NCBI GenBank assembly: GCA_003553305.1
Contig: PWEB01000079.1
Coordinates: 1 to 5,232 of the forward strand
Origin: Syntrophomonadaceae bacterium
GTDB taxonomy: Bacteria > Bacillota > Dethiobacteria > DTU022
Direction: 5' to 3'
Length of the DNA: 5,232 bases
Shown here piece after piece: positions 1 through 5,231 of the stretch. The position numbers were made by a program, and so were the translations under genes. The notes below the pieces were generated by a model. The model searched no databases and was not told the DNA's origin. It saw only the letters and a list, made by a program, of their open reading frames with translations. The stretch's first letter is position 1, and every line of letters begins with the position of its first letter.

Positions 1-284
1 AAAAGCACATCCTGATTCGCCCTGATACGGTTCCTGATGATATCCAGATGATATTTATTTGTGACGGCCTGGTAACCAGCAGGGGCGGGGTCACCTCGCA
101 TGCTGCCGTGGCAGCCGAAAAACTGGGAAAAGTATGTATTGTAAACTGCAAAGATCTGGTCGTTGATGAGCATCAAAAACAATGTACGATTAATGATTAC
201 GTGGTTCGCAAAGGAGATTTGATATCGATTGACGGAAAACTGGGCAGCATCTTTTCAGGCAGTTATCCAGTTAAGTATGTTTAA
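1..284 (+). CDS. PEP-utilizing enzyme, phosphohistidine (mobile) domain, C-terminal fragment; 5' end outside window
   Basis: Frame 3 is open from the first base and ends at TAA 282-284, so about 93 C-terminal residues are visible. They contain the hallmark of the PEP-utilizing enzyme mobile domain, T-S-R-G-G-V-T-S-H-A-A-V, with the phosphorylatable histidine encoded at 99-101. It is preceded by an R-P-D-T-x-P-D-D-I stretch and followed by G-D-L-I-S-I-D-G, all very like the swivelling domain of pyruvate phosphate dikinase (PPDK). This domain carries phosphate from the ATP-grasp site to pyruvate or another acceptor. In true PPDK a TIM-barrel PEP-binding domain of roughly 340 residues follows; here the protein ends about 60 residues after the histidine. 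It is therefore either the first half of a split PPDK or a PPDK-related phosphotransferase with the swivel domain last, as in rifampin phosphotransferase. The family call is secure; the substrate is not known. Confidence 0.85.
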   Translation, partial: KHILIRPDTVPDDIQMIFICDGLVTSRGGVTSHAAVAAEKLGKVCIVNCKDLVVDEHQKQCTINDYVVRKGDLISIDGKLGSIFSGSYPVKYV

Positions 285-345
285 AAAATTATTATATAAG
301 ATGTTGAAAAATATGACGGTATATACTGGTTAGGATAACAATTAT

Positions 346-351
346 GGAGGG
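346..351 (+). promoter_or_regulatory. Ribosome binding site deciding the GTG start of the GAPDH homologue
   Basis: GGAGGG lies 7 nt before GTG 359. The alternative in-frame ATG at 344 overlaps this motif and has only a weak AGGA upstream (332-335). This favours the GTG at 359 as the true start, removing five residues from the longer reading. Confidence 0.7.
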
Positions 352-358
352 AAACATT

Positions 359-1612
359 GTGAGCAATTACCTGCAAAGCAGAAAAACACTTGGCATCAAT
401 GGCGCTGGTAGGATCGGGAAACTTACTCTGTGGAATCATTTGAACGTTGGTCATTTTGATTATTTTGTGATCAATACCGGTCGCAAAGTAGGAAAAAAAC
501 TGGAGGATGTCATCGATTATCTGATCCAGGACTCTACATTCGGTTCTTTGGATCATTACCTGTATGGATACTCCGGGAAAAAGTGTTCTATTGAAATTAC
601 TGATCGGGAAGTAGATACTTTTACCATCAATGGTATCCCGATCAAGTTAAACACCGGTTCACGAAATCCAAGAGAAATTAACTGGGCCAGGGAAGGAGTG
701 CAGCTGGTCATTGAATGTACCGGGGGCTATGTTGATCCGACCACACCGGCTGATCATCCTAAAGGCAGTGTGCGAGGGCATCTTGAGACTGGTGCTGAAA
801 AAGTCATTGTCAGTGCCCCTTTTAAAATAGCCGATGGCTCACAAAAGATGCCTGCCGACAGCTGCATGTTTGTATACGGCATTAATCATGACAAGTATGA
901 CCCATCGACGCATCACATTCTTTCTGCTGCCAGCTGCACCACCACAGGGCTTTCGCACATGGTCAAGCCGCTGATGGAAACTCGTGAAACGACTGATATT
1001 ATTACTGCTTCAATGTCTACCGTTCATGCAGCCACTAACAACCAGAATATTCTTGATGCTGTGCCAAAAGCCGGCGCTTCAGATTTGCGTAAAACCCGTT
1101 CTGTCTTTAACAATATTATTTTAACTACCACCGGTGCTGCTGATGCCCTGGAAGAGATTATGCCTGCAATAAAAAATGTTGGTTTTATGGCTGATTCGGT
1201 TCGCATTCCAGTTAATACCTCATCATTAATCATGCTTAACGTGACTTTCAAGACCGAGTTAAATGAGTCAGGAGAACCGCTTTTAACCCGGGATTTAATC
1301 AATGATATATACCAAAAAGCTGCTGCCGGGGCACAAAAAGGGATGGTCATCTATAGCGAGAAACAAAATGTTTCATCTGACCTGGCTGGTTATCCTGCAG
1401 CAATAGTGATTGAAGGTGTCGAAACCCACAGCCGCACCGGGTTTATAAAGGTTGACACCACGACCATGCAGCAGCATGGTGTTGAAGCGCCATCTGATAT
1501 TAATATACCGGTTACTCATGCTAAAATTTTTGGTTGGTACGATAACGAACTGGGTAGTTATGTCAACTTTTTAGGAAAGCTGGCTGTCTATGTAGACAAA
1601 AACATGCCCTGA
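359..1612 (+). CDS. gap: Long-form glyceraldehyde-3-phosphate dehydrogenase homologue (417 aa)
   Basis: This is a homologue of phosphorylating GAPDH, which oxidises glyceraldehyde 3-phosphate to 1,3-bisphosphoglycerate in the cytoplasm. The Rossmann motif G-I-N-G-A-G-R-I-G-K is at residues 12-21. The catalytic cysteine is in S-A-A-S-C-T-T-T-G (C193), and the partner histidine in S-T-V-H-A-A-T-N (H223). The C-terminal W-Y-D-N-E-L-G-S-Y signature is present. It is about 80 residues longer than classic GAPDH (about 335), with insertions between the nucleotide domain and the active site and 30 rather than 27 residues from Cys to His. The second family cysteine, four after the catalytic one, is replaced by Gly. 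The usual N-D at the end of the second beta strand, whose Asp selects NAD, reads N-T-G-R-K (39-43), which suggests NADP use (inference). GTG 359 is chosen because GGAGGG stands 7 nt before it; ATG 344 is the alternative. The next gene starts 22 bp downstream, so the two are probably cotranscribed. Confidence 0.88.
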   Translation: MSNYLQSRKTLGINGAGRIGKLTLWNHLNVGHFDYFVINTGRKVGKKLEDVIDYLIQDSTFGSLDHYLYGYSGKKCSIEITDREVDTFTINGIPIKLNTGSRNPREINWAREGVQLVIECTGGYVDPTTPADHPKGSVRGHLETGAEKVIVSAPFKIADGSQKMPADSCMFVYGINHDKYDPSTHHILSAASCTTTGLSHMVKPLMETRETTDIITASMSTVHAATNNQNILDAVPKAGASDLRKTRSVFNNIILTTTGAADALEEIMPAIKNVGFMADSVRIPVNTSSLIMLNVTFKTELNESGEPLLTRDLINDIYQKAAAGAQKGMVIYSEKQNVSSDLAGYPAAIVIEGVETHSRTGFIKVDTTTMQQHGVEAPSDINIPVTHAKIFGWYDNELGSYVNFLGKLAVYVDKNMP

Positions 1613-1621
1613 TTTATTAGT

Positions 1622-1627
1622 GAGGAG
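1622..1627 (+). promoter_or_regulatory. Ribosome binding site deciding the ATG start of the DUF362 gene
   Basis: GAGGAG ends 7 nt before ATG 1635. The upstream in-frame GTG at 1620 overlaps this motif and has no comparable site of its own, so ATG 1635 is taken as the start. Confidence 0.7.
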
Positions 1628-1634
1628 CGTGCAG

Positions 1635-2765
1635 ATGACAGATTCAGAAGGTCAGAAAAGTGTCGCCCTGGCAAAATGCATCCGCTATCATTCGCAAACA
1701 GTTCGTTTAAGCCTGCAGCAGGTTTTCAAGCCTTTTGGCGGGGTTAGTAACTTGGTCAAACCCGGGCAAAAAGTCCTTCTCAAGCCTAACCTGCTGTCTG
1801 CTGCGCACCCTTCGGATGCAGTGACGACTCATCCTTTGATTTTGAAAGTAGCGACTGAGTTGATTGAGGAGGCAGGGGGCAAGGTATATATAGGCGATAG
1901 CCCGGGTAGTGATTCCCAGGTAAAAGCCCATCGGGTTTGTGGAATAGATCAGGTTATTGCGGAAACCGGGGCGGAAGCTTTAATTTTTACTAATCATCTA
2001 AATTATGAAATTAAAGGAACCAGGAAACGAACCATTCAACTGGCTGCTGAATTAGCGGAGGTTGATCTGGTTTTTAATATGGCTAAACTGAAAACTCACT
2101 CATTGACTGGTATGACTGCGGCAGTTAAAAATATATATGGTTGTATTTTTGGCATGACCAAAGGTCGTTATCATTTTGAAAATCCCATGCCTCTTGATTT
2201 TTCTCGCTTTTTAGTTGATGTTTGCCTGGCTGTTAAGCCTACTTTTTCAATCATTGATGCGGTGGTTGCTATGGAAGGGGCAGGTCCGCGCAAGGGCAGA
2301 CCCCGACAGTTGGGGCTGCTGATGGCTTCACCTAATCCTTTTGCCCTGGACACTGTAGCAGCAGCAGTTACCGGTTTTCATCCTGCAGAAGTAACTACCC
2401 TACAAGCGGCCAGGGAATTGCAGCTTCTCGGCTCGGAGTTGTCTGCAATTCGGATCGAAGGTTTGTCCTTGGACAAAGCTCGGGTAAAAGACTTTGATAA
2501 AGGTCCGGTTTCCTCCGGTAATATCGGCCGCCTAGCGGCGCTTTTACCAATAGCCCGGATCAGGGATATTTTAATCGGCCGCCGCCCTTATCCCAGGGTT
2601 AACAGTGAACTCTGCACCGGTTGCGGGGTTTGCTATGAGCATTGCCCGGCTCAGATTATCGACTTTGCAAATTCTATACCTGACCTGGATCTTAGCGGGT
2701 GCATCCGCTGCTACTGCTGCCAGGAGTTTTGCCCTTATGGGGCGATTGAATTATTCAGGCGCTAA
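1635..2765 (+). CDS. DUF362 domain protein with C-terminal 2x[4Fe-4S] ferredoxin domain (376 aa)
   Basis: The N-terminal 300 residues show DUF362 landmarks: V-L-L-K-P-N-L followed by T-T-H-P, G-D-S-P-G, K-L-K-T-H-S-L-T-G with A-V-K-N-I-Y-G-C, D-A-V-V-A-M-E-G-A-G-P and N-P-F-A-L-D. The C-terminus carries two bacterial-ferredoxin cysteine sets, C327-x2-C330-x2-C333-x3-C337-P and C356-x2-C359-x2-C362-x3-C366-P, each expected to bind a [4Fe-4S] cluster. An extra cysteine, C361, makes a C-Y-C-C run in the second set. No signal peptide or membrane segment is seen, so it should be cytoplasmic. The DUF362 family is widespread in anaerobes and its reaction is not established; the ferredoxin domain implies electron transfer. 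It follows the GAPDH homologue by 22 bp, probably in one transcript, but the sequence does not show whether it works with it. The family assignment is strong; no function is claimed. Confidence 0.88.
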   Translation: MTDSEGQKSVALAKCIRYHSQTVRLSLQQVFKPFGGVSNLVKPGQKVLLKPNLLSAAHPSDAVTTHPLILKVATELIEEAGGKVYIGDSPGSDSQVKAHRVCGIDQVIAETGAEALIFTNHLNYEIKGTRKRTIQLAAELAEVDLVFNMAKLKTHSLTGMTAAVKNIYGCIFGMTKGRYHFENPMPLDFSRFLVDVCLAVKPTFSIIDAVVAMEGAGPRKGRPRQLGLLMASPNPFALDTVAAAVTGFHPAEVTTLQAARELQLLGSELSAIRIEGLSLDKARVKDFDKGPVSSGNIGRLAALLPIARIRDILIGRRPYPRVNSELCTGCGVCYEHCPAQIIDFANSIPDLDLSGCIRCYCCQEFCPYGAIELFRR

Positions 2766-2779
2766 AAATGTCGTATTAC

Positions 2780-2794
2780 AATTTATGTTAAATT
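2780..2794. promoter_or_regulatory. AT-rich inverted repeat upstream of the serA promoter, possible operator
   Basis: AATTTA and TAAATT are perfect inverted copies around a 3-nt centre, ending 12 bp before the -35 box of the predicted serA promoter. There is no GC in the stem and no following T-run, so it is not a credible terminator of the upstream gene. A regulator binding site is possible, but AT-rich palindromes of this size also arise by chance. Confidence 0.2.
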
Positions 2795-2806
2795 TCCCCT
2801 ATCTGG

Positions 2807-2835
2807 TTGGAATAAGAGATTTTTTATGATATATT
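2807..2835 (+). promoter_or_regulatory. Predicted sigma-A-type extended -10 promoter for the serA-grx-FTR operon
   Basis: TTGGAA (2807-2812) and TATATT (2830-2835) are separated by 17 bp, and TGA immediately before the -10 gives an extended -10 (TGn). It lies in the only sizeable gap of the window, with transcription expected to start near 2842, about 85 nt before the serA start codon. No comparable promoter was found in the short gap before the GAPDH homologue. Confidence 0.65.
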
Positions 2836-2843
2836 ATGCGTAA

Positions 2844-2857
2844 TTGCTAAAGAGCAA
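2844..2857 (+). other. Small stem-loop at the predicted 5' end of the serA transcript
   Basis: TTGCT and AGCAA form a perfect 5-bp stem with loop AAAG, right at or just after the expected transcription start. It might protect the 5' end of the mRNA or be an operator half-site pair. No T-box consensus or other known riboswitch is recognisable in the remaining leader up to the serA ribosome binding site. Confidence 0.25.
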
Positions 2858-2912
2858 AGATACTAAAGCCTAAAAATGAACCTGCTAAAATACACGGATT
2901 ATTTAAGGTGCC

Positions 2913-2917
2913 GGAGG
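2913..2917 (+). promoter_or_regulatory. Ribosome binding site of serA
   Basis: GGAGG is 9 nt before GTG 2927, the first codon in frame with the conserved SerA N-terminus (V-K-V-L-V-S-D). It is only 5 nt from an out-of-frame ATG at 2923 that opens an eight-codon frame, so the two starts could compete for the same ribosome binding site. Confidence 0.75.
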
Positions 2918-2926
2918 TGCTAATGA

Positions 2927-4522
2927 GTGAAAGTTTTAGTAAGTGATACTTTTTCACCTGAAGGTCTTAACGTTTTAGAGAAGCACACAGAAGTAGATTA
3001 CAAGCCTGATATTGAGCCTGAACAGTTAGCTGCAGAGATCAGCGCCTATCACGCACTGGTGGTCCGGAGTCGCTCAAAAGTGAATGCAGAAGTGATCGAG
3101 GCTGGTGAAAAACTGAAAGTTATTGGCCGGGCCGGAGTTGGTGTTGATAACATTGATGTCGATAAGGCTACAGAAAAAGGGATTATTGTTGTTAACGCAC
3201 CCCATGGGAATACTATATCGGCAGCGGAGCATACCATTGCTTTATTAACCTCACTGGCAAGGAATATTGCTGAAGCAAGTTGTTCGGTTAAACGGGGGGA
3301 ATGGAAAAGATCTGCTTTTACCGGAGTTGAACTGAATCAAAAAGTACTTGGTGTAATTGGTGTTGGGCGGATAGGCAGTGAGGTGGCCCGTAGAGCCAGG
3401 GCGATGGGGATGAAGATAATTGGTTACGATCCTTACTTGTCTTTTGAACAGGCTGAAAAAATCGGCATTGAAACAGAACCTTTCGAGGATCTATTAAAGC
3501 AGGCAGATTTTATTACCCTCCACCTGCCGATGAGTGCCTCTGCATATCATTTAATCGGTGAAAAAGAAATTGCTATGATGAAACCGGGAGTGCGTATTAT
3601 AAACTGTGCCCGGGGTGGATTAATAGATGAAGAAGCATTATGCAAGGCCCTGCAGGATGGTAAAGTAGAGGGAGCCGCCCTGGATGTTTTTGAACAGGAA
3701 CCTCCGACCAGTTGTAAACTGCTGGAGTTGGAGAATGTTATAGTCACTCCGCACCTGGGTGCTCTTACCCGTGAGGCACAGACTAATGTGGCCAGGCAGG
3801 TTTCAGAACAGATTATAAAAGCTTTGCATGGAGAGCCGATTGTTTCTGCAGTGAATGTGCCAGCCCTAATGCCGGAGACGCGGGCAGCCCTTGGTCCCTT
3901 TTTACCTTTGGTGCGGGCGATGGGCAGTTTTTATTTGCAGATGTTTGGTGGTTCGGTTGATGAAATCGAACTTACTTATAGAGGAGAAATAGCTTCCATG
4001 CCGCTTGCTCCCCTCACTATTTCATGCCTGATCGGTTTTTTGCGTCATATTATCGGGGATGAGGTTAACTGGGTCAATGCTATGCACCTTGCCAAGAACC
4101 GGGGGATCGAAGTCCGGGAAACATCGACTACTGAAAGAAAAAATTATAGCAACCTGATAACTATGACTGCCCGGTCGGGAAGTGAAGAACATCATATATC
4201 AGGAACCCTCCTTAACGGTGATATGCGCCTGGTCAGGATTGATGATTATCGGATTGAGGTTATTCCGGCTAACTACATGCTTGTTACAACCCACAGTGAT
4301 CAGCCCGGGGTAGTCGGTAAAATCGGGACTCTCCTGGGTGATGAAAATGTTAATATAGCTTCCATGCAATTGGGCAGACAAGAAGCTGGTGGTGAAGCGA
4401 TGATGGTTTTGCAGGTTGATGAAGAAATGAGTGCGGAAACCTTGAATAAGGTTATCGAGCTGGATGTTATATCATCCGCCGGTTTTGTGGCTATGCCTAG
4501 AAGGGTTTTAGGAGGAGAATAA
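2927..4522 (+). CDS. serA: D-3-phosphoglycerate dehydrogenase, long form with ASB and ACT domains (531 aa)
   Basis: This enzyme catalyses the first step of the phosphorylated serine pathway, the NAD-dependent oxidation of 3-phosphoglycerate to 3-phosphohydroxypyruvate in the cytoplasm. The split substrate-binding domain contains G-R-A-G-V-G-V-D-N-I-D and N-A-P-x-G-N-T-I-S-A-A-E-H-T. The nucleotide domain has GxGxxG at 145-150 and Asp168 in G-Y-D-P, the residue expected to select NAD. The catalytic set of the D-2-hydroxyacid dehydrogenase family is complete: R229 (C-A-R-G-G), E258 (E-Q-E-P-P) and H276 (T-P-H-L-G). Residues about 315-445 form the intervening ASB domain and about 449-531 an ACT domain (H-S-D-Q-P-G-V-V-G), where serine feedback binding is known in the family. 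Length and architecture match the usual form of about 525-530 residues. The start is GTG with a GGAGG site. It is first in the operon with the glutaredoxin gene 21 bp downstream; no serC or serB is in view. Confidence 0.97.
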   Translation: MKVLVSDTFSPEGLNVLEKHTEVDYKPDIEPEQLAAEISAYHALVVRSRSKVNAEVIEAGEKLKVIGRAGVGVDNIDVDKATEKGIIVVNAPHGNTISAAEHTIALLTSLARNIAEASCSVKRGEWKRSAFTGVELNQKVLGVIGVGRIGSEVARRARAMGMKIIGYDPYLSFEQAEKIGIETEPFEDLLKQADFITLHLPMSASAYHLIGEKEIAMMKPGVRIINCARGGLIDEEALCKALQDGKVEGAALDVFEQEPPTSCKLLELENVIVTPHLGALTREAQTNVARQVSEQIIKALHGEPIVSAVNVPALMPETRAALGPFLPLVRAMGSFYLQMFGGSVDEIELTYRGEIASMPLAPLTISCLIGFLRHIIGDEVNWVNAMHLAKNRGIEVRETSTTERKNYSNLITMTARSGSEEHHISGTLLNGDMRLVRIDDYRIEVIPANYMLVTTHSDQPGVVGKIGTLLGDENVNIASMQLGRQEAGGEAMMVLQVDEEMSAETLNKVIELDVISSAGFVAMPRRVLGGE

Positions 4523-4530
4523 AATTGAAA

Positions 4531-4537
4531 AGAGGTG
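4531..4537 (+). promoter_or_regulatory. Ribosome binding site of the glutaredoxin gene
   Basis: AGAGGTG lies 6 nt before ATG 4544, supporting that start within the 21-bp serA-glutaredoxin gap. Confidence 0.6.
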
Positions 4538-4543
4538 TATTAA

Positions 4544-4792
4544 ATGGTAAAAGTTTATTCATTAAGTACGTGCCCCTGGTGTAAAAAAGTTAAACAGCTT
4601 CTCGACGATCAAAATGTCCAGTATGATCTAGTCGATGTTGATCTGGTTCAGGGAGAAGAACAGAAAAAGGCTTTGGAAAAAGTGGAAGAGCTAACCGGTA
4701 AACGTGCTTTTCCTGTAACAGTGGTTAACGGTACGGTTATTCAAGGTTTCAAACAGGAGGAAATTGAAGGGGCCCTTAAAGATGAAGCATAG
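4544..4792 (+). CDS. Small glutaredoxin-family protein with CPWC active site (82 aa)
   Basis: This is a compact single-domain thioredoxin-fold protein of typical glutaredoxin/NrdH size. The redox motif C10-P-W-C13 follows the first beta strand (V-K-V-Y-S-L-S-T). The cis-proline expected opposite the active site is P57 in A-F-P-V-T-V-V, and the C-terminal G-F-K-Q-E-E-I segment matches the G-F-x-x-x-x-I element of the family. It should shuttle between dithiol and disulfide in the cytoplasm and reduce protein disulfides or glutathione-like mixed disulfides. There is no signal peptide. Its last 11 bp overlap the following FTR gene, implying translational coupling. The likely job is therefore as the disulfide partner reduced by that FTR with electrons from ferredoxin (inference from context). 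The family call is firm; the physiological target is not known. Confidence 0.92.
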   Translation: MVKVYSLSTCPWCKKVKQLLDDQNVQYDLVDVDLVQGEEQKKALEKVEELTGKRAFPVTVVNGTVIQGFKQEEIEGALKDEA

Positions 4793-5180
4793 TATTTTAT
4801 GTGAAGTATGCAGGGTTTCTTTTCTTTATCGTGGTGAGGTTGAACCCGGGCAGGTAGTGGTTTGTTCTGTCTGCGGAGCTGAATTGGAAATAAATGAAAC
4901 AGAACCGGAAGTTAAAGCTGTCCGCTTGGTGCAGGATCCTGAAACCGAGATCCGCAGGCGCGTAGAAAATTTTGCTAATCTGCGGGAATACACGTTTAAT
5001 GAAGACAAAGAGTTGGTTTTAGAGGGTTTGGTAGGTAAGCATCAAATGTACGGTGATTTTTACTGTCCCTGCCGTTTTGATAATATTGCAGAAAATATAT
5101 GTCCCTGCCAGGCAACACGAATGAATGAAGTGCGTAAGCTGGGCCATTGTTACTGAAATCTATTTCATTTAAAGGAGTGA
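4782..5180 (+). CDS. Probable selenocysteine-containing ferredoxin:thioredoxin reductase catalytic (beta) subunit with N-terminal zinc-ribbon-like segment (132 aa, Sec125)
   Basis: FTR catalytic subunits use a [4Fe-4S] cluster beside a redox disulfide to pass ferredoxin electrons to thioredoxin-type proteins. Residues 85-132 hold the family core: Y-C95-P-C97-R, then I-C107-P-C109, then G-H-C123-Y. By comparison with the plant/cyanobacterial enzyme, C95, C107, C109 and C123 are cluster ligands and C97 is one redox cysteine. The other should be two residues after C123. There the codon is TGA (5154-5156), followed by N-L-F-H-L-K-E and TGA 5178-5180, restoring the family ending Cys-X-Cys-X-Leu-Phe if TGA is selenocysteine. 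A SECIS-like stem-loop follows. A conventional reading stops at 5156 (124 aa) and lacks the active-site residue. The N-terminus has C7-x2-C10 and C28-x2-C31, a zinc-ribbon or rubredoxin-like knuckle pair. ATG 4782 is preferred, with a weak AGGGG 9 nt upstream; TTG 4764 is the alternative. Mutation or sequencing error of a Cys codon is the main competing explanation. Confidence 0.8.
5154..5156 (+). other. In-frame TGA, candidate selenocysteine codon
   Basis: This TGA sits exactly where the FTR family has the second cysteine of its C-terminal Cys-X-Cys, the redox-active one. The downstream codons in the same frame give N-L-F, matching the X-Leu-Phe that usually follows that cysteine. TGA differs from both Cys codons only at the third base, so a recoded Cys-to-Sec position and a point mutation look alike at this codon; the downstream context favours recoding. 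Confidence 0.75.
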
Positions 5181-5192
5181 GTTTCACTCCTT
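5172..5192 (+). promoter_or_regulatory. Candidate bacterial SECIS stem-loop
   Basis: AAGGAGTG (5172-5179) pairs perfectly with CACTCCTT (5185-5192). An optional A5180-T5184 pair closes a GTT loop. The loop begins 23-24 nt after the TGA at 5154-5156, with G at 5181 among its first two bases and U next. This agrees with the general bacterial SECIS pattern (stem-loop just 3' of UGA, guanosine at the start of a small apical loop). There is no bulged U in the 5' arm as in the E. coli fdhF element. It is followed by ATAGCTTTAG rather than a U-tract, so it is a weak intrinsic terminator, although that role is not excluded. Confidence 0.6.
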
Positions 5193-5194
5193 AT

Positions 5195-5231
5195 AGCTTT
5201 AGCGTAAGTAATCGGTAGAAGCTAAAGAGCT
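5195..5231 (+). other. Second stem-loop at window edge, function unknown
   Basis: CTTTAGC (5197-5203) pairs with GCTAAAG (5221-5227) over a 17-nt loop, extended by two further pairs (A5195-T5231, G5196-C5230) after a bulged AG. No T-run is visible before the window ends, so it cannot be classed as terminator, leader or repeat. No gene is recognisable in 5181-5232. Confidence 0.3.

Noticed and set aside
304..327. Possible promoter TTGAAA ... TATACT before the GAPDH homologue
   Set aside because: The boxes are only 12 bp apart, too close for a sigma-A promoter. The AT-rich gap 285-358 shows no better pair, so the gene may be cotranscribed with the upstream one.
281..556. 91-codon - strand frame over the start of the GAPDH gene
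   Set aside because: It is antisense to a well-supported gene, resembles no known family and has no supporting ribosome binding site that I can see.
2605..2829. 74-codon + strand frame starting inside the ferredoxin domain of the DUF362 gene
   Set aside because: It overlaps the cysteine-rich coding end in another frame, has no recognisable domain, and its tail runs through the predicted serA promoter; it is a shadow frame.
2905..2917. Possible T-box-like AAGGTGCCGG in the serA leader
   Set aside because: It does not match the conserved T-box core and the leader is too short for Stem I and the antiterminator; the GGAGG there is simply the ribosome binding site.
5172..5192. Reading the hairpin only as a rho-independent terminator
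   Set aside because: The two T residues after the stem arm are part of the pairing and are followed by ATAG, so there is no U-tract. Kept as a secondary possibility but not as the main call.
5177..5218. Short GTG-started frame after the FTR gene
   Set aside because: It has only 13 codons, lies within the hairpins, and resembles nothing.
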